This document shows positions 35,213 to 46,745 of a stretch of DNA of 64,000 nt, in pieces. A program made the translations under genes and the position numbers. This DNA comes from Astropecten irregularis. Its lineage: Eukaryota; Echinodermata; Asteroidea; Paxillosida; Astropectinidae. The stretch is taken from contig OZ020248.1 in assembly GCA_963971285.1 (NCBI GenBank), forward strand, positions 8,246,001-8,310,000, read 5' to 3'. Positions within the stretch are counted from its first letter, which is position 1. Every line of letters starts with the position of its first letter. The notes under the pieces were generated by a model. That model worked only from the letters and a program-made list of their open reading frames with translations. It ran no database searches and was not told the origin of the DNA.

Positions 35213-35405
35213 GGGGTGTTATAAAACAAATATTGACTGCTTTGACTCGTGCGATGGGTTAAATCTATGATACCCTCGGTGATCCCCTGTGCGTTCTATT
35301 TTCCCTCGGCTGCGCCTCGGGAAAAAAGAACGCGCAGGGGATCACCTCGGGTATCATAGATTTAACCATCGCACTCGAAGCTGTCAATATTTGTATACTA
35401 TCCCT
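35213..35405. mobile_element. Inverted-repeat MITE, ~85-bp arms
   Basis: The left arm contains ATCTATGATACCCTCGGTGA and CCCCTGTGCGTTCT. The right arm is its inverse with a few mismatches. The short centre is rich in CCTCGG. Confidence 0.8.
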
Positions 35406-35979
35406 CAGTCACAACAAAAACTGCTCATGCAGTAAGGTCTGTTGACACAGACGTTATCGTACTGGCAGATAGTCGTCAACACAGTCGTGTGCGATACAAC
35501 CTGGAATTAAGTAGGCAACAAAATTTGACCAAAAGGATATAAGATCATCAAGGGTCATTCCACCAAGATGGGTTGTCATTTGGGACTGTGTCTCCTGCAT
35601 GGTGTGCAGATGCAGTGGAACACCACTATAACAAACAATTTCTGTACATCCCGATGTGTTCATTATAGCAGCGTTTCACCGTAAAATGTACCACTGATAA
35701 TCCTTCATCGTAAGAACACATTTAGCAAAAATATAATTAAATTGCCCTATCTCAAATAGGAAATTATGACAACATGAAGTAAGAAGTTGTAGTTCAAATG
35801 CTACCCATTATTGATCAGTGATTGTACTCCATGAACACGATGAATGATTCACTTAATAACAAGATGTTAAAGAAAAATACTTGTTGTAGTTGTGATTAAG
35901 CTTATGTCTGTCTGAGGTTAGTACACCCTGAAAATGTTTTATTCTTTAAAAATGCCACTATTTGCGAAAGACTTAATGG

Positions 35980-36092
35980 CTGTTTGTTTCAGGCACGAGA
36001 TCAGTGATCCTGCTGCTCCAGATCCCATTGAAGCATATCCTGCATGGGATGTGGATCTGCAAGATCACTGATCGCGTGTCTGAAACAAACAG
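35980..36092. mobile_element. Short foldback, ~35-bp arms
   Basis: CTGTTTGTTTCAGGCACGAG + ATCAGTGATC and its inverse surround a ~40-bp centre that itself contains a weaker ATCC..GGAT hairpin. Confidence 0.75.
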
Positions 36093-36691
36093 TCCCCTAA
36101 CTATGCAGTGTACAGTCAACCTCTTCAGCTAAGAATTACAAACTTAAATTGTCAGAATTCATGTCCTGTTCGTGTCATTGCCACTCCCGTTTTGTTTCAG
36201 CAAATTTCAAGAATTACCGGATTTGCAGACCTTGAATTTGGAAAATCATAATGTCTATGGAAACATTTGAAGGGGGCAAGAACCAGGGCAACGAAGGCCA
36301 TGGCCTCTGTGGCCTCCATTAGTTTCAAGGCTTGGTTTGAGTTCCCTGTCAGTGTCTCACCTGTGATACTATGATGTGTTTCAGGTATGACAGCATGAGA
36401 CTGTTGGGGTTTGGTCCGACGAACGCCTGCGTCAAAATCATATCTGGGAGGACAAAGAAAGCAACCATAATATCCAGTCACAAAATTATCATCTGAGATT
36501 AACAGGAACCCCATATGCCAAAAATTGAGCAAGAATGGGGTGTCACATCGGTCCTAGAAAATAAGCTGACGAAACATTGACTCATTCATGATACTTTCTA
36601 GATTTAACTGCAGTTGATTTAGGGAATACACAACAGTGAAGTATCTAAAAGACATCCTTGTGACATTGAACCTAGCTGGTCATCTTCTTTA

Positions 36692-36904
36692 CTGGGGCCA
36701 ATTTCATAGAGCTGCTTAACTAGCCCAATAGCACAACAATTTGCTAAGCATGACATTTCTGTCTTAGTAAAAACAGGATTAACAACCAAATAATACATTT
36801 CTTGTGTATCACTTGCAATTGTTCTTTGGCTGTTTTTTCAATGGTGGTTTGTTTTATTGGGCAAGCTATTTTTGTGCTAAGCAGCTCTTTGAAATTGGCC
36901 CCAG
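36692..36904. mobile_element. TA-flanked MITE family A, second copy
   Basis: CTGGGGCCAATTTCATAGAG and its inverse, with TA on each side (36690-36691 and 36905-36906). One mismatch in the first 27 bases of the TIRs. Confidence 0.85.
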
Positions 36905-37091
36905 TATAGGAGCTGTTGAGTAAAAGGCTGGAAAATTTCAATCGGACTGTACTGGTACTGGTAAGCCATATATTTTGCTACTTAGAGGGTCTGGCAACAT
37001 CGATGGAGGACAATAACCATCCGACTAATACCCTTGGCAGTTCCTCAAGTTTCTTTCCTTTCGTTTGGCCAACTCTCGTCTCCAAAGCAAC

Positions 37092-37336
37092 CAGGGGCCA
37101 ATTTCATAAAACTGTTAAGCACAAAAATTTGCTAAGCATGACATTTCTGTCTTACTAAAAACAGGGTTAACAACCAAATTTCCACGTGTTGTGTATCACT
37201 TGTGATTGTTCTTTGGCTGTTGTTCGGTGACCATGAATATCAAAAGGAATTTTCAATGGTGGTTTGTTTTATTGGGCGAGACATTTTTGTGCTAAGCAAA
37301 TTTTTGTGCTTAACAGTTTTATGAAATTGGCCACAG
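37092..37336. mobile_element. MITE family A, third copy, beside a MED24 exon
   Basis: CAGGGGCCAATTTCATAAAA at the left and its inverse at the right, with long TIRs around AACTGTTAAGCACAAA. It abuts the MED24-like exon at 37335-37373, replacing or creating its donor (GTGGCC). Confidence 0.8.
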
Positions 37337-37732
37337 ATGCCTCCATTGCCTCGGCTTCATTCAAAGGATGTACCTGCACCTGTTTCGCATCTACAAGAAT
37401 GTGCACTCATCCGTTAGCTTGTACGTATCTCCCGAGACTCCAGAGGGCAGTATTTGCTTCATGCGCGTACTCCACTAATATGTCGGACCAGCGGCAGCGT
37501 TCTCGCGATCGCCAAGCCTTCAGTAACGTTAGTAACTCTTTCAATGACAGGGTCTCCCCCTGAATGATCTCCATTCTCGCCGAACCTGATTCGCGTAGAT
37601 CCAGATTTGTATTATCACCGCCTACTACCGGACCACTGGGCATTCCTGGAGATCAGTCCACTCTGGTTAGCTGGTGCCCAGACCCTACTTCTAGGTTTAG
37701 AAGGCTACTCCGTGAGCCTTCTAGCACTCTTA

Positions 37733-38513
37733 CTTTTCGGGGTGCCGTAACGCTATGGGTTTTGAAAACCTCAATTGATAGATGAAATTTTGGTGAAACA
37801 TTGCAGCACCTACCGCCACTCCTAGATCGTGAATTCCCATTAATTATTTTTTTTTTCCTGATCCTCATACATCCGTTATGCTTGTGCAGTCTCATTTTTG
37901 CAATTGACCCACAACTTTTCGAGAAAAAAAAATTATTTTCTGTGTCACTTCGCTTGACGAAATATCGAAGTTTACCTGCTGCTTGAAGTTTCTCTAGTCC
38001 GCATGCGCATTATTGGATCTACCATTTTCTGAAGGGGTGCAATGAACTTTACTTCACTGGTTCCCCGGTTGATGCATGCATTGAAATGGCTCTTATGTGC
38101 ATGGATACCAGTTGTTCAAGCTTTATTTTTTTTTGTTTATTGTGGCTGGCTCCTGCTTGCTGTGTGGTGTGCATGTACTATGTGGCATGCATGATTTTCA
38201 TGTCTTCTTCAATGTGCACACACCTACACAAAAATGTTGTTGCCCATAGTAAAAAAAATTATGAATGAACTCGAAAACAGAAATCTTTCCTCGAGTGGAG
38301 TGGCGCAGAAAGTCGATTTTTTTTCTCGGAAAGGTGTGGGTCAATTGCAAAAATGAGACTGCACAAGCATAACGGATGTATGAGGATCAAGAAAAAAAAT
38401 GATTCAGGGGAATTCACGATCTAGGAGTGGCGGTAGGTGCTGCAATGTTTCACAAAAATTTCATCTATCAATTGTTGTTTTCAAAACCCATAGCGTTACG
38501 GCACCCCGAAAAG
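37733..38513. mobile_element. TA-flanked TIR element nested in the foldback's left arm
   Basis: Starts CTTTTCGGGGTGCCGTAACG and ends in its inverse, TA on both sides. TIRs of ~185 bp surround a ~400-bp centre. The uninterrupted right arm of the host palindrome (about 41930-41937) shows the pre-insertion site, with one base difference. Confidence 0.85.
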
Positions 38514-38523
38514 TAAAGGCCTA

Positions 38524-39104
38524 TTTACACATACGCGACTTTGTCGCGCGACAATGTCGCGTGTATTTTTAACTGTGCACAAATCAATGGGTGTGTTTAC
38601 ATTTACGCGACAAAGTAGTGCGACTTGTCGCGCGACCTTTTGAAATCAAATTGAAAGTGATTTTGTCGCGCGACAAAAAAAGTTGCACACGTATTTCCCT
38701 ATGTCCTCACATGCCAGCTGTATTGATTGCTTGGGAAAGATTGACAAGAAAATAATAACTGAGGTATAGAAATATATTTAATTGTACGAGGCATCTAAGA
38801 AACATTATATAGACGCCAGGTGAAAAGACAACATAATTATGACATTATGATCTCCTTCTGAGGGTATAGGATCACTCTAGCTGCTAAAAAACCCGTAGGC
38901 CCCCTAAGCAAAATGTATTCTTCCTAGCACGAAGAAGATGAGGCATATAAGGTGGCAATTTTTTTGAAAAAGAGAAGGTCTGATTTTGATTTTTATCACA
39001 AAATTTGGAAAAAGTCGCGCGACATATCGCTTACTTTTGAACAGCTGCGCGTGTGCGACTTTGACGCGCGACTAAGTCGCTGCGACAAAGTCGCGTATGT
39101 GTAA
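38524..39104. mobile_element. TIR element with TCGCGCGACA motifs, 3-bp CTA duplication
   Basis: TTTACACATACGCGACTTTG and its inverse form the ends. CTA flanks both sides (38521-38523 and 39105-39107). The interior repeats GTCGCGCGAC palindromes. A 3-bp TWA-like duplication suggests PIF/Harbinger, but the CTA form leaves this open. Confidence 0.78.
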
Positions 39105-40157
39105 CTAGTGTTCCTTCGTTTTGAACGTGCGCAGTACCGTAGTACCGTAAAGACCTTGCCATTGCCCAATGAGAAGCTCTGTACAACAAGCTCCGCCCAA
39201 TTCAGACGGTTGCATTCATTGAACATCATACATATTCATGTTATACAAATAGCTCTTTATGAAAGGCAGAAAACTCCGTAATATATACCTGTGTAGTAAA
39301 TACATGTATACAAAGTTTTACTCATGCGCAGAGCTGCGGCAATGTGCACCTGTAGCTGTATTACCGTATTGTAAACCTTCACTGTAGGCCAACTGTATTA
39401 AATGGTCCCCATTCGGCGCATTGCGGTACGAATAATGAAAAAAGAACTCCACTTGTGAATAGGCATTGAGCGCGTAAAAGAATGTCATTTGAATGAGGGT
39501 TGTGTGCCGTGGCTCTGTCGCGACCCTCATTTTATATAAAGGTATTAATCATATACAAAACAGTTTGTTGCTTAATACTGTGCAAGTAATAATGTTTATT
39601 GTGCTCTACCAATGTATAATTTTTTTAGTCCAAGAAATTAGATAATGAAGTAATAAAACAGTTATTTCGGGTCGCTGTAGCTGCCTTCAAACGTCTCGTT
39701 CGACGAATACACTGAACTAAAAGCTGTTTCATCATGGAAAGCATATGCACTCACTTTCGATATGGCATTTATTTCTCTATCCTATTAATTTCTGATGTTG
39801 ATAATTGTTCCTGAGAAATGTTTCGAATACGAGTGCACATTTTTCAACATGTAAAAAAATTGTCCTTAATTTCGATGGATACAAACAATAATTTAATATG
39901 TGTCTTCCTATGCTATTTTCTCGACTTTTACTGTATTTTAGACTGACAATTTTTCATGCTGCGAATTCTTTCTCCAATTCGTGTTTTGTTACAACTTTGA
40001 AGACAGTCAAAACATTTTGGCCGACTTTTCTTAACCATTGTCATACCGGTACTTTCCAACAGTTTCACTATCTGTAAAGAACAACTTATTACCGTCGTGC
40101 ACAAAAATCGAAATGCACTGTAGCTGACCGTAGCGTATCGCTTATGACTATGCACAG

Positions 40158-40310
40158 CCGACTTGAATACCATTAGGACACAGTACGTTATCTCATCTGA
40201 ATGTGAACAGCCTTCCTGAATATCATTAGGACTGTACGTTATCTCATCTGAATGTGAACAGCCTTCCTGAATATCATTAGGACTGTACGTTATCTCATCT
40301 GAATGAACCG
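40158..40310. repeat. 51-bp tandem repeat, left internal array
   Basis: About three units containing GTACGTTATCTCATCTGAAT and GTGAACAGCCTTCCTGAATA, inside the foldback's centre. Inverted relative to 40616-40937. Confidence 0.9.
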
Positions 40311-40615
40311 CCTATAACTCAATTCAGACAGTTGCATTCATTAAACATCATACATGCAGTTATACTATATTATTTATATTTATATTTTTGGCATACTAGC
40401 AGAAACCCATTGCAGTTTTAATGCAAAGTATAATAGTCGACCGAAGAGCAGGAGTAAACCTTCACTGTACTGTTTGGTCCCCATCCCATTGCTCGCACAT
40501 TGCAGTATACGAACAATGGGTTAATAGGAACGCCGCTTGTGAATAGGCTTTGAGCGCGTAAAAGACTATTTTACTATTCGTGTCAGTATTTGAGAAAGGC
40601 ATAGCTAGGCTACTA

Positions 40616-40937
40616 ACAATCACTGCCCTAATGCTATTCAGGAAGGCTGTTCACATTCAGATGAGATAACGTACTGCTCTAATGCTATTCAGGAAGGCTG
40701 TTCACATTCAGATGAGACAACGTACTGGCCTGATGCTATTCAGGTCTGCTGTTCACATTCAGATGAGATAACGTACTGCTCTAATGCTATTCGGGAAGGC
40801 TGTTCACATTCAGATGAGACAACGTACTGGCCTGATTCTATTCAGGAAGGCTGTTCACATTCAGATGAGATAACGTATACTGCTCTAGTGCTATTCAGGA
40901 AGGCTGTTCACATTCAGATGAGATAACGTACTGCCCT
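40616..40937. repeat. 51-bp tandem repeat, right internal array
   Basis: Six units containing GCTATTCAGGAAGGCTGTTC and ACATTCAGATGAGATAACGT. GATAACG and GACAACG versions alternate, hinting at a two-unit higher-order repeat. Confidence 0.92.
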
Positions 40938-41944
40938 TAAATTCCGTCAGCTACAGTGTATTTTGATTTTTGTGCACGACGGTAATAAGTTGTTCTTTAA
41001 AGATAAGTAAAACTGTTGTACCGGTATGACAAAAGTCGGAAAGTTGAAACAAAACACGAATTGGAGAAAGAATTCGCAGCATGAAATTCTTTCAGTCTAA
41101 AATACAGTAAAAATCCAGAAAATAGCATTGGAAGACCCAAATCAATTTAATGTTTGTATCCATCGAAATTAAGGACAATTTGTTTATAATGTTGAAAAAT
41201 GTGCACGCGTATTCGAAACATGTCTCAGGAACACTTAATAGGATAGGAAATTAATAGGATAGAGAAATGTAATGCCACATCGAAAGTTAGTGCATATGCT
41301 TTCCATGATCAAACAGCTTTCAGTTCAGTGTATTCATCGAACGAGACGTTTGAAAACAGCTACAGCAAACCGAAATAACTGTTTTGTTACTTCGTTATCT
41401 AATTTCTTGGACTAAAAAAAAATATACATTGGCATAGCACACAGCATTAAGCAACAAACTGTTTTGTATATGATTAATACCATTATATAAAATGAGGGTC
41501 GCGACAGAGCCACGGCACTCAACCTTCATTCAAATGACATTCTTTTACGCGCTCAATGCCTATTCACAAGTGGAGTTCCTTTTTCATCATTCGTACCGCA
41601 ATGCGCTGAAATGGGGACCATTTACATGTAATACAGTTGGCCTACAGTGAAGTTTTACAATACGGTAATACAGCTACAGGTGCACATTGCTGCAGCTCTG
41701 CGCATGAGTAAAACTTTGTATACATGTATTTACTACACAGGTTTATATTACGGGGTTTTCTGCCTTTCATAAAGAGCTATTTGTATAACATGAATATGTA
41801 TGATGTTCAATGAATGCAACCGTCTGAATTGGGAGGAGTTTGTTGTACAGAGCTTTTCATTGGGCAATGGCAAAATCTTTACGGTACTACGGTACTGTGT
41901 ACGTTCAAAACGAAGGAACACTACTAGGCCTTAAGAGTGCTAGA

Positions 41945-42180
41945 TGGTAGACGGAAAAGGTGAACACGTAGAGTGACACTCAATATTCATAATTATACGT
42001 CATCGTATATTTTAATATAATTATTAACTTCCGGGACTTGACCAGATATCAAAAGAATAAATATTATTATTCTATATCTATGGTTTTTATTATTCTATAT
42101 CTATGGACTTGACAGGAGTAGCGCGCTTTCTATGGCGCGCTTGTAACCGTGCTGTGTATTACTCCGACCTCTTTACGTAC
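41945..42180. other. Short spacer between foldback and gypsy 2
   Basis: AT-rich, with a tandem TATTATTCTATATCTATGG at 42068-42108 and the pre-insertion target CGTAC at its right end. No gene. Confidence 0.6.
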
Positions 42181-43565
42181 TGTAACGGGCCCGGGGCACC
42201 CGTTCGGAGAATGATGTCTGTTCTTTTCTGTCAGGAGATGCTCAACGCCTCACCGGTTATACTTACTGCCCGTCAGCAATAATTAGCACCGTGCAGACTG
42301 GCTCCGAGTCGGCTCACGTCAACCGAAGAGGGCGTGCTCTACTGTACAATCACCGGCACCAAAGTTGCCAGCCGATTACTGTACTGTCAGATCACACGGC
42401 TGTACTGTTGGCACTGTTCTGTACTCTACTGCTGTAGCTGTATTGACGACTGGCTCTCTAGCGCTAGCCGTTTGAATTGTAGCTAGAGTATAGTAGTCTT
42501 GAACTCAAGTCAAGGGGCGGAGGCCGGACGTAGAAGAGAAGAATGGTTGCTCGTGTGGGGAATAAATTATATTGCTGGACATGGACTGGAGTAGAAGCTG
42601 ACTGAGTAGTATCTTCTGCAAATCTAACTGTGATGTTCTAGCCTTTCAAGCTAATGGACGGATATTCAATTATAAAAACAATAGCAACGGGAGTGGAGAC
42701 GAATGAATCGAAATTCAAACCAGCTTGTATAAGTTACTCAACGACAAAGAAATATCTGTCTTTTATTCAACAAGACGAACTGTAAACTCATCTGCAAAAG
42801 GTAATCTCATCTGTATAATCTCTGTAATTATAAGGTAGGCTAACCACTGGTCGAGGGTATGAAAGGGATGTTACTCTTCTGCATTTAATTGTGCACCTAT
42901 GCTTCTTGCGCTGTATTAAAACCCGCAAGTATTTCAGCCCTGGTATCTGTACTGTATCTGTAACTGTACGCAGCTCTTGTATAGCCGGCTTCTGTACGCA
43001 GTATACAGCGCTTGCAATGGCTGACTACTGTTTCTTGAACTGTACTGTGTAGACTGTGTAGACTGTGAGTGAGTTGTTCTGGACGCGAACAACTCCAAGC
43101 CCGAATCACAGCTACGCGCCTCTTATATACAACTTCTGGGCAGCGCGAATCTGGGGCAACGCGTTGGCATTGGCCAAACGCTGCGTCACATGCAAATGAG
43201 TTACACCTATCATATCTCGGTCAGTGGACTGCATAGAAGTGTGCACAAAACATATGTCCTATAGGTTTCTGCACAAACGATATACTGTATGCATTATACG
43301 CTGTGTGTACAACTACATGAACTTGCATTATCATAAACCATATGCAGTAGCATAATGTGATAAACTCAAACTTTGTTAAGGCATTATGCATTCTCAAAGG
43401 CTAAGTTACTAAAGTCTTCTAAGTTTATTTAATCTACAAAAGTATTGGGTAAGTCTCAAGGAAGTGAAAGTGTATTCTTATAAAGAATTAATTAAGTCCT
43501 AAGCTTATCCAATCATACAGGAGAAACTGGAATAAAGATTTACAGGAGAATCGATTTTTGTCACA
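42181..43565 (-). repeat. LTR of gypsy 2 (3' LTR in the element's sense)
   Basis: 1385 bp, intact. Contains repeats of CTGTACTGT-type sequence near 42375-42430 and 42945-43055. A direct repeat of the split right LTR. Confidence 0.93.
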
Positions 43566-43578
43566 CTCTCCCCTTCTT
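43566..43578 (-). promoter_or_regulatory. Polypurine tract of gypsy 2
   Basis: The minus strand reads AAGAAGGGGAGAG immediately upstream of the 3' LTR. Confidence 0.8.
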
Positions 43579-45341
43579 AAGACACAAATGCGTCCTCGCA
43601 TTTAAATTTATGTAATTTTATGACAAAAATCACAGATGTTGCACAAATAATTTATTCCAACTTTAACTTTATAATAAACATTTACCATAAACATGTGTGA
43701 AAAAGCATTTAAATTAACGTTTCAAATTCATTTCAGCAAAAACAAGGGGTATCATAGGCCACAACACATAACTTGAGAAAAAGGAAAGAAACACCCGACT
43801 AGAGAGAAAGACTTCAATTTTACCACATTCTGGAGATGTATAGTAAGACCACACTTATCTGTTTTATCTAGTTCTATGGTTTACTGATAATTAATGACAG
43901 ATCAAAAATCCTTAACTTTAAGCACAAATTAATTAAGCAACTACTTTGAAACATTTCCAAAGCCTGAAAGTCAAACTCATCATCTCATCATTTACAATAA
44001 ATGTACAATCATCAATTTATCATTAATTAAAGCTAATAGTTTCAGTTTAAAACATTGGCATTTACATTTCAAGTCATGTGATGATTATCTCATTTAATTT
44101 ACATTTCAATTCAATGACATGAATTACAATAATAAGTCTCAAGGTCAAGAGAAATCATCGTGCTAATCAATCATGTTAATTTCTATTTACATCCGTCGAA
44201 GTTGTTTCACAAAGTCACAGTCTACTGCTAACCTAATCTATATTTGCTTTCTACACACTAAACATGCTAACCCTATGTCTAATGTGACATTACTACTATC
44301 ACATTAATGAATATACACAAAACTCGTCACCTGGTACTACTAATCCCTGACTATACGTACGTATACCGTACACGTACGTGAACGCTGTGTTTTCAATGCT
44401 GAATCAAAACACACGCTGTCAAAAAGTCAATACAGTAATTTCCATCTAAAATTCACACCTTGGAAACGCCAGATTTACCTTAAATGTTCCCTGTCTCACT
44501 ATCAGCAAGTTGTTGACCAGAAAACTTATCAACACGTCTCAAATTATTCGATTCCTAACTGTTTTGAAAACTTTTGTTAAGCTCCGTGAGAATTCTGCGT
44601 CCGCCATCTTGGTTATGGCAAAGTTGACCAATGCATCATGGGAAGGCGGCAAATTAAAGGCGCTAAAGCCAGGAAGTCACTTTTTCCGGCCACTTTTGAT
44701 CCACTACTGCGTGCGCGTCTCAAAAAGTATACATTGTATTAATTTCACCTCTGGCCAGGTGGCCAGCAAAATCCATGAAATTTATGCACAAGCCTGAATT
44801 CCGTTTTTTCATTTAGGCCCTAACATTCCTAAAAATGAACCAGAGCTTATAATTATTTAATTAATTAATTTATCAATTTCACATTTCCTAAACCTTTTCA
44901 AGATAACACCTGAACATCAGGGGTTATTTCACAGGATGAAATTCTCTAACACTGACTTAAAATTCCAAACTTTCTCAGATAAGGGGCCTGCCTTAGATTA
45001 GGTTAAATTAGGCAATAGCCTACATGTTATGCAGAGAAGAAGAAATATTCACGGAGGCAAGCCTAAAGTTAATCGTCCCTAGACTAGATAAATTTATACT
45101 AGTTTCTACATCGAATCATTGAATGCCCTATACGGTAGCCTAAAATGAACATGAGAAAATTCGACATTAATCAATTCTGGGTATTTAACGCCTAGCTAGC
45201 TAGCCCTATCAATATGCAATGACTATACCTAGGCCTATATTAATTTGAAGGTTTTTCTTTAGGCTATGTTTGTACAGTCCTAGCTAACAAATCTCTATTT
45301 ATGAAACTTACATTTGAAGTAGCCCTAGGCCTATAACAATT
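43579..45341 (-). other. Non-coding 3' region of gypsy 2
   Basis: 1.76 kb of AT-rich sequence between ORF3 and the purine tract, without a supported gene. A plus-strand frame at 44510-44797 lacks recognisable features. Such a long untranslated stretch is unusual for a gypsy element and could hold cis-acting signals or a lost gene. Confidence 0.55.
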
Positions 45342-46427
45342 CTACATCTCGGATACCCGGTGGTTGTCCGCGTTCCATGTCTTCCAGCTCACCTGGCGGC
45401 TGGGCAGCTTATATTCAGTGAAGCTCACTTCATATTCTCTGCCGTCGGGGAAGATGGCACGTTCCGTTACAAGACGTACGGTGGTCCCGAAGTCGATGGG
45501 GTGCAGATGATCTGACCTCTCCCGTCTGGCGCTGGGGTCCTCCCTCGCTTGTTTTCTCATCCAGGCCACTTCTCCTCCGGCGGCGGACTTGGGGGGTTCC
45601 AGGCGTCCTGCCCGAAATAGACGGGGGTCCATCCCAAGGCCGACTTGTGCTTCCGAGTCCCTGGTCTGGACTGGTGCGGGATGGGTGGCGCTGAGGGTCG
45701 CTGTGGCTGCAGGGGTGGGTGAACTGGGCTTGGGCCCTTCATCTCCTCTCGTCAGTGCCGAAGGGGGAGTGGTAGTGGTAGGCACGGGCGCAGGTGGTGG
45801 TTCCTTGAACAGTTGTTCAATGGTCTCATTGATGTCTTCTACCCATTGGGACATAGGAGACTGCGGTGTCGGGGGAATCTCCAAGGGTAGGCATAGAGGG
45901 GATATCCCTCCTGACATTGGGCTGGGGGTTTGCAAACTTCCCAACAGCTCCTGCAGATCCGTGTTGGTGAGGCTGGCAGTAGGGACGACAGTGTCAGTGT
46001 CGGGGCCGGGCGTGGTGCCAGTGTTGTGCACCGTCTCAAAGACATCAGCAGCGGCTGGAGAGGGGTGTAGCTGGATGCTGTCCTCCAGGGCAACCGTCTG
46101 TGCTGGTGGGAGTGGTGCCGGCGGAGTTGGCTTACTAGTCGCCGTGGATGCCCGGTCTGGCTTGGTAGGCCTGGGTGCGGTCACCTTCACCGATCTGCTG
46201 GCATGGCTGGGTTTTGCCTCGTCCCGACGACGGTCTCGGGCATGGTCATGGGCATCCCGTCGATGGTGTATTCGGCGTTGATGCCTGTCAAAATCTTCAC
46301 CATCCCTTGCCTGGTATCCGCACTTGCATCTTCTGACTCCACGATGACTGTGTTTATCCTCATTATGCCTTGCCAATTGCCTCCAATTGGCGAAGATTCG
46401 GTCACAATTTACACAGCTGTACCTCAT
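45342..46427 (-). CDS. Gypsy 2 ORF3: C2H2 zinc-finger, Pro/Thr-rich protein
   Basis: 361 codons, starting MRYSCVNCDRIF, in the same frame as pol but 318 bp beyond its stop. Residues 5-26 form a C-x2-C-x12-H-x4-H finger (CVNC ... HNEDKH). A second, irregular C-x-C finger (CKCGY ... HQRRIH) follows at about 34-54. Then comes a basic His/Arg-rich stretch (HHRRDAHDHARDRRRD), about 200 Pro/Thr/Ser-rich residues, and a C-terminal domain with VRLVTERAIFPDGREYEVSF. No signal peptide or membrane segment, so it is not an envelope protein. GC content is clearly above the flanking DNA. It sits in the position where env lies in errantiviruses. Function unknown; RNA or DNA binding, or targeting of integration, is conceivable. 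It would need a spliced or internal transcript. Confidence 0.8.
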   Translation of the reverse strand: MRYSCVNCDRIFANWRQLARHNEDKHSHRGVRRCKCGYQARDGEDFDRHQRRIHHRRDAHDHARDRRRDEAKPSHASRSVKVTAPRPTKPDRASTATSKPTPPAPLPPAQTVALEDSIQLHPSPAAADVFETVHNTGTTPGPDTDTVVPTASLTNTDLQELLGSLQTPSPMSGGISPLCLPLEIPPTPQSPMSQWVEDINETIEQLFKEPPPAPVPTTTTPPSALTRGDEGPKPSSPTPAATATLSATHPAPVQTRDSEAQVGLGMDPRLFRAGRLEPPKSAAGGEVAWMRKQAREDPSARRERSDHLHPIDFGTTVRLVTERAIFPDGREYEVSFTEYKLPSRQVSWKTWNADNHRVSEM

Positions 46428-46745
46428 TTTGGTCTTGTCTGTGGGTGAGCACTTTGTAGACTAATTATGCATTCGAAATTCGCGCCCTATGCTGTGCATG
46501 TCAAATAAGCCGTACAACGCGCGTATACGGTGGTACGGTTCCGTACAGTGGACTGGAACGAACAAAGTTCGGCATCGATCGATGATTGGTGCGTTCTAGG
46601 CTTGTGGGCGGAGCTCAGCGGGTCACTGATCAATTTATGTAAATTCGTCTGTAGGCTCTGCGGTGCTGCACTATAGGCATATACAGTAAAACGTTTCTTG
46701 TCCTTAAAGTTTTCTATTGGCGAGATTTCCCAAAATTAAATTAAT

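Larger units (their letters stand above)
34639..36360. other. MED24 intron or deleted region with two foldbacks
   Basis: The expected MED24 exon after 36361 was not found here. Inverted repeats: about 35213-35405 (arms around GCGATGGGTTAAATCTATGA and its inverse) and 35980-36092 (CTGTTTGTTTCAGGCACGAG). The rest is AT-rich without a recognisable gene. Confidence 0.55.
32735..37574 (-). pseudogene. Mediator subunit 24 homologue, exon-deleted copy
   Basis: Minus-strand exons resemble MED24, a tail subunit linking activators to RNA polymerase II. Exons: 37437-37574 (start, LSLKELLTLLKAW), 37335-37373 (LNEAEAMEA), 36361-36443 (FVGPNPNSLMLSYLKH), 34511-34638, 33906-34058 (FMEAALNATGDLQPFVDQLL), 33641-33754 (SEELKWLAFTFIK), 33547-33624 (QEPFPKAL), 33235-33380 (MIGPRTEFV, VLQFAPIAM) and 32735-32872 (VARRLAAKAL, stop 32735-32737). 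Order and sense match MED24. The phases at the two last junctions fit. Exons for roughly the middle half of the protein are missing: 33641 and 33624 are separated by only 16 bp carrying a donor GTTTTT and an acceptor TTGCAG. Exon 1 has a 1-bp insertion relative to the copy at 63785. Probably non-functional, although an assembly collapse is possible. Confidence 0.75.
37720..41944. mobile_element. Large foldback element with two nested insertions
   Basis: TCTAGCACTCTTA at 37720 and its inverse ending at 41944 bound a palindrome. The right arm is about 40950-41944. The left arm is 37720-37732 + 38516-38523 + 39105-about 40150, interrupted by elements at 37733 and 38524. Arms of ~1 kb are about 90-95% alike by eye. 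The centre holds inverted 51-bp tandem arrays. No coding sequence was found. Its general type, long terminal inverted repeats with internal tandem repeats, again recalls foldback/TU elements. Confidence 0.85.

Noticed and set aside
45589..46281. 230-codon plus-strand frame opposite ORF3
   Set aside because: A shadow of the GC-rich, Pro/Thr-coding minus-strand ORF. Gly/Val-rich low complexity, no domain.
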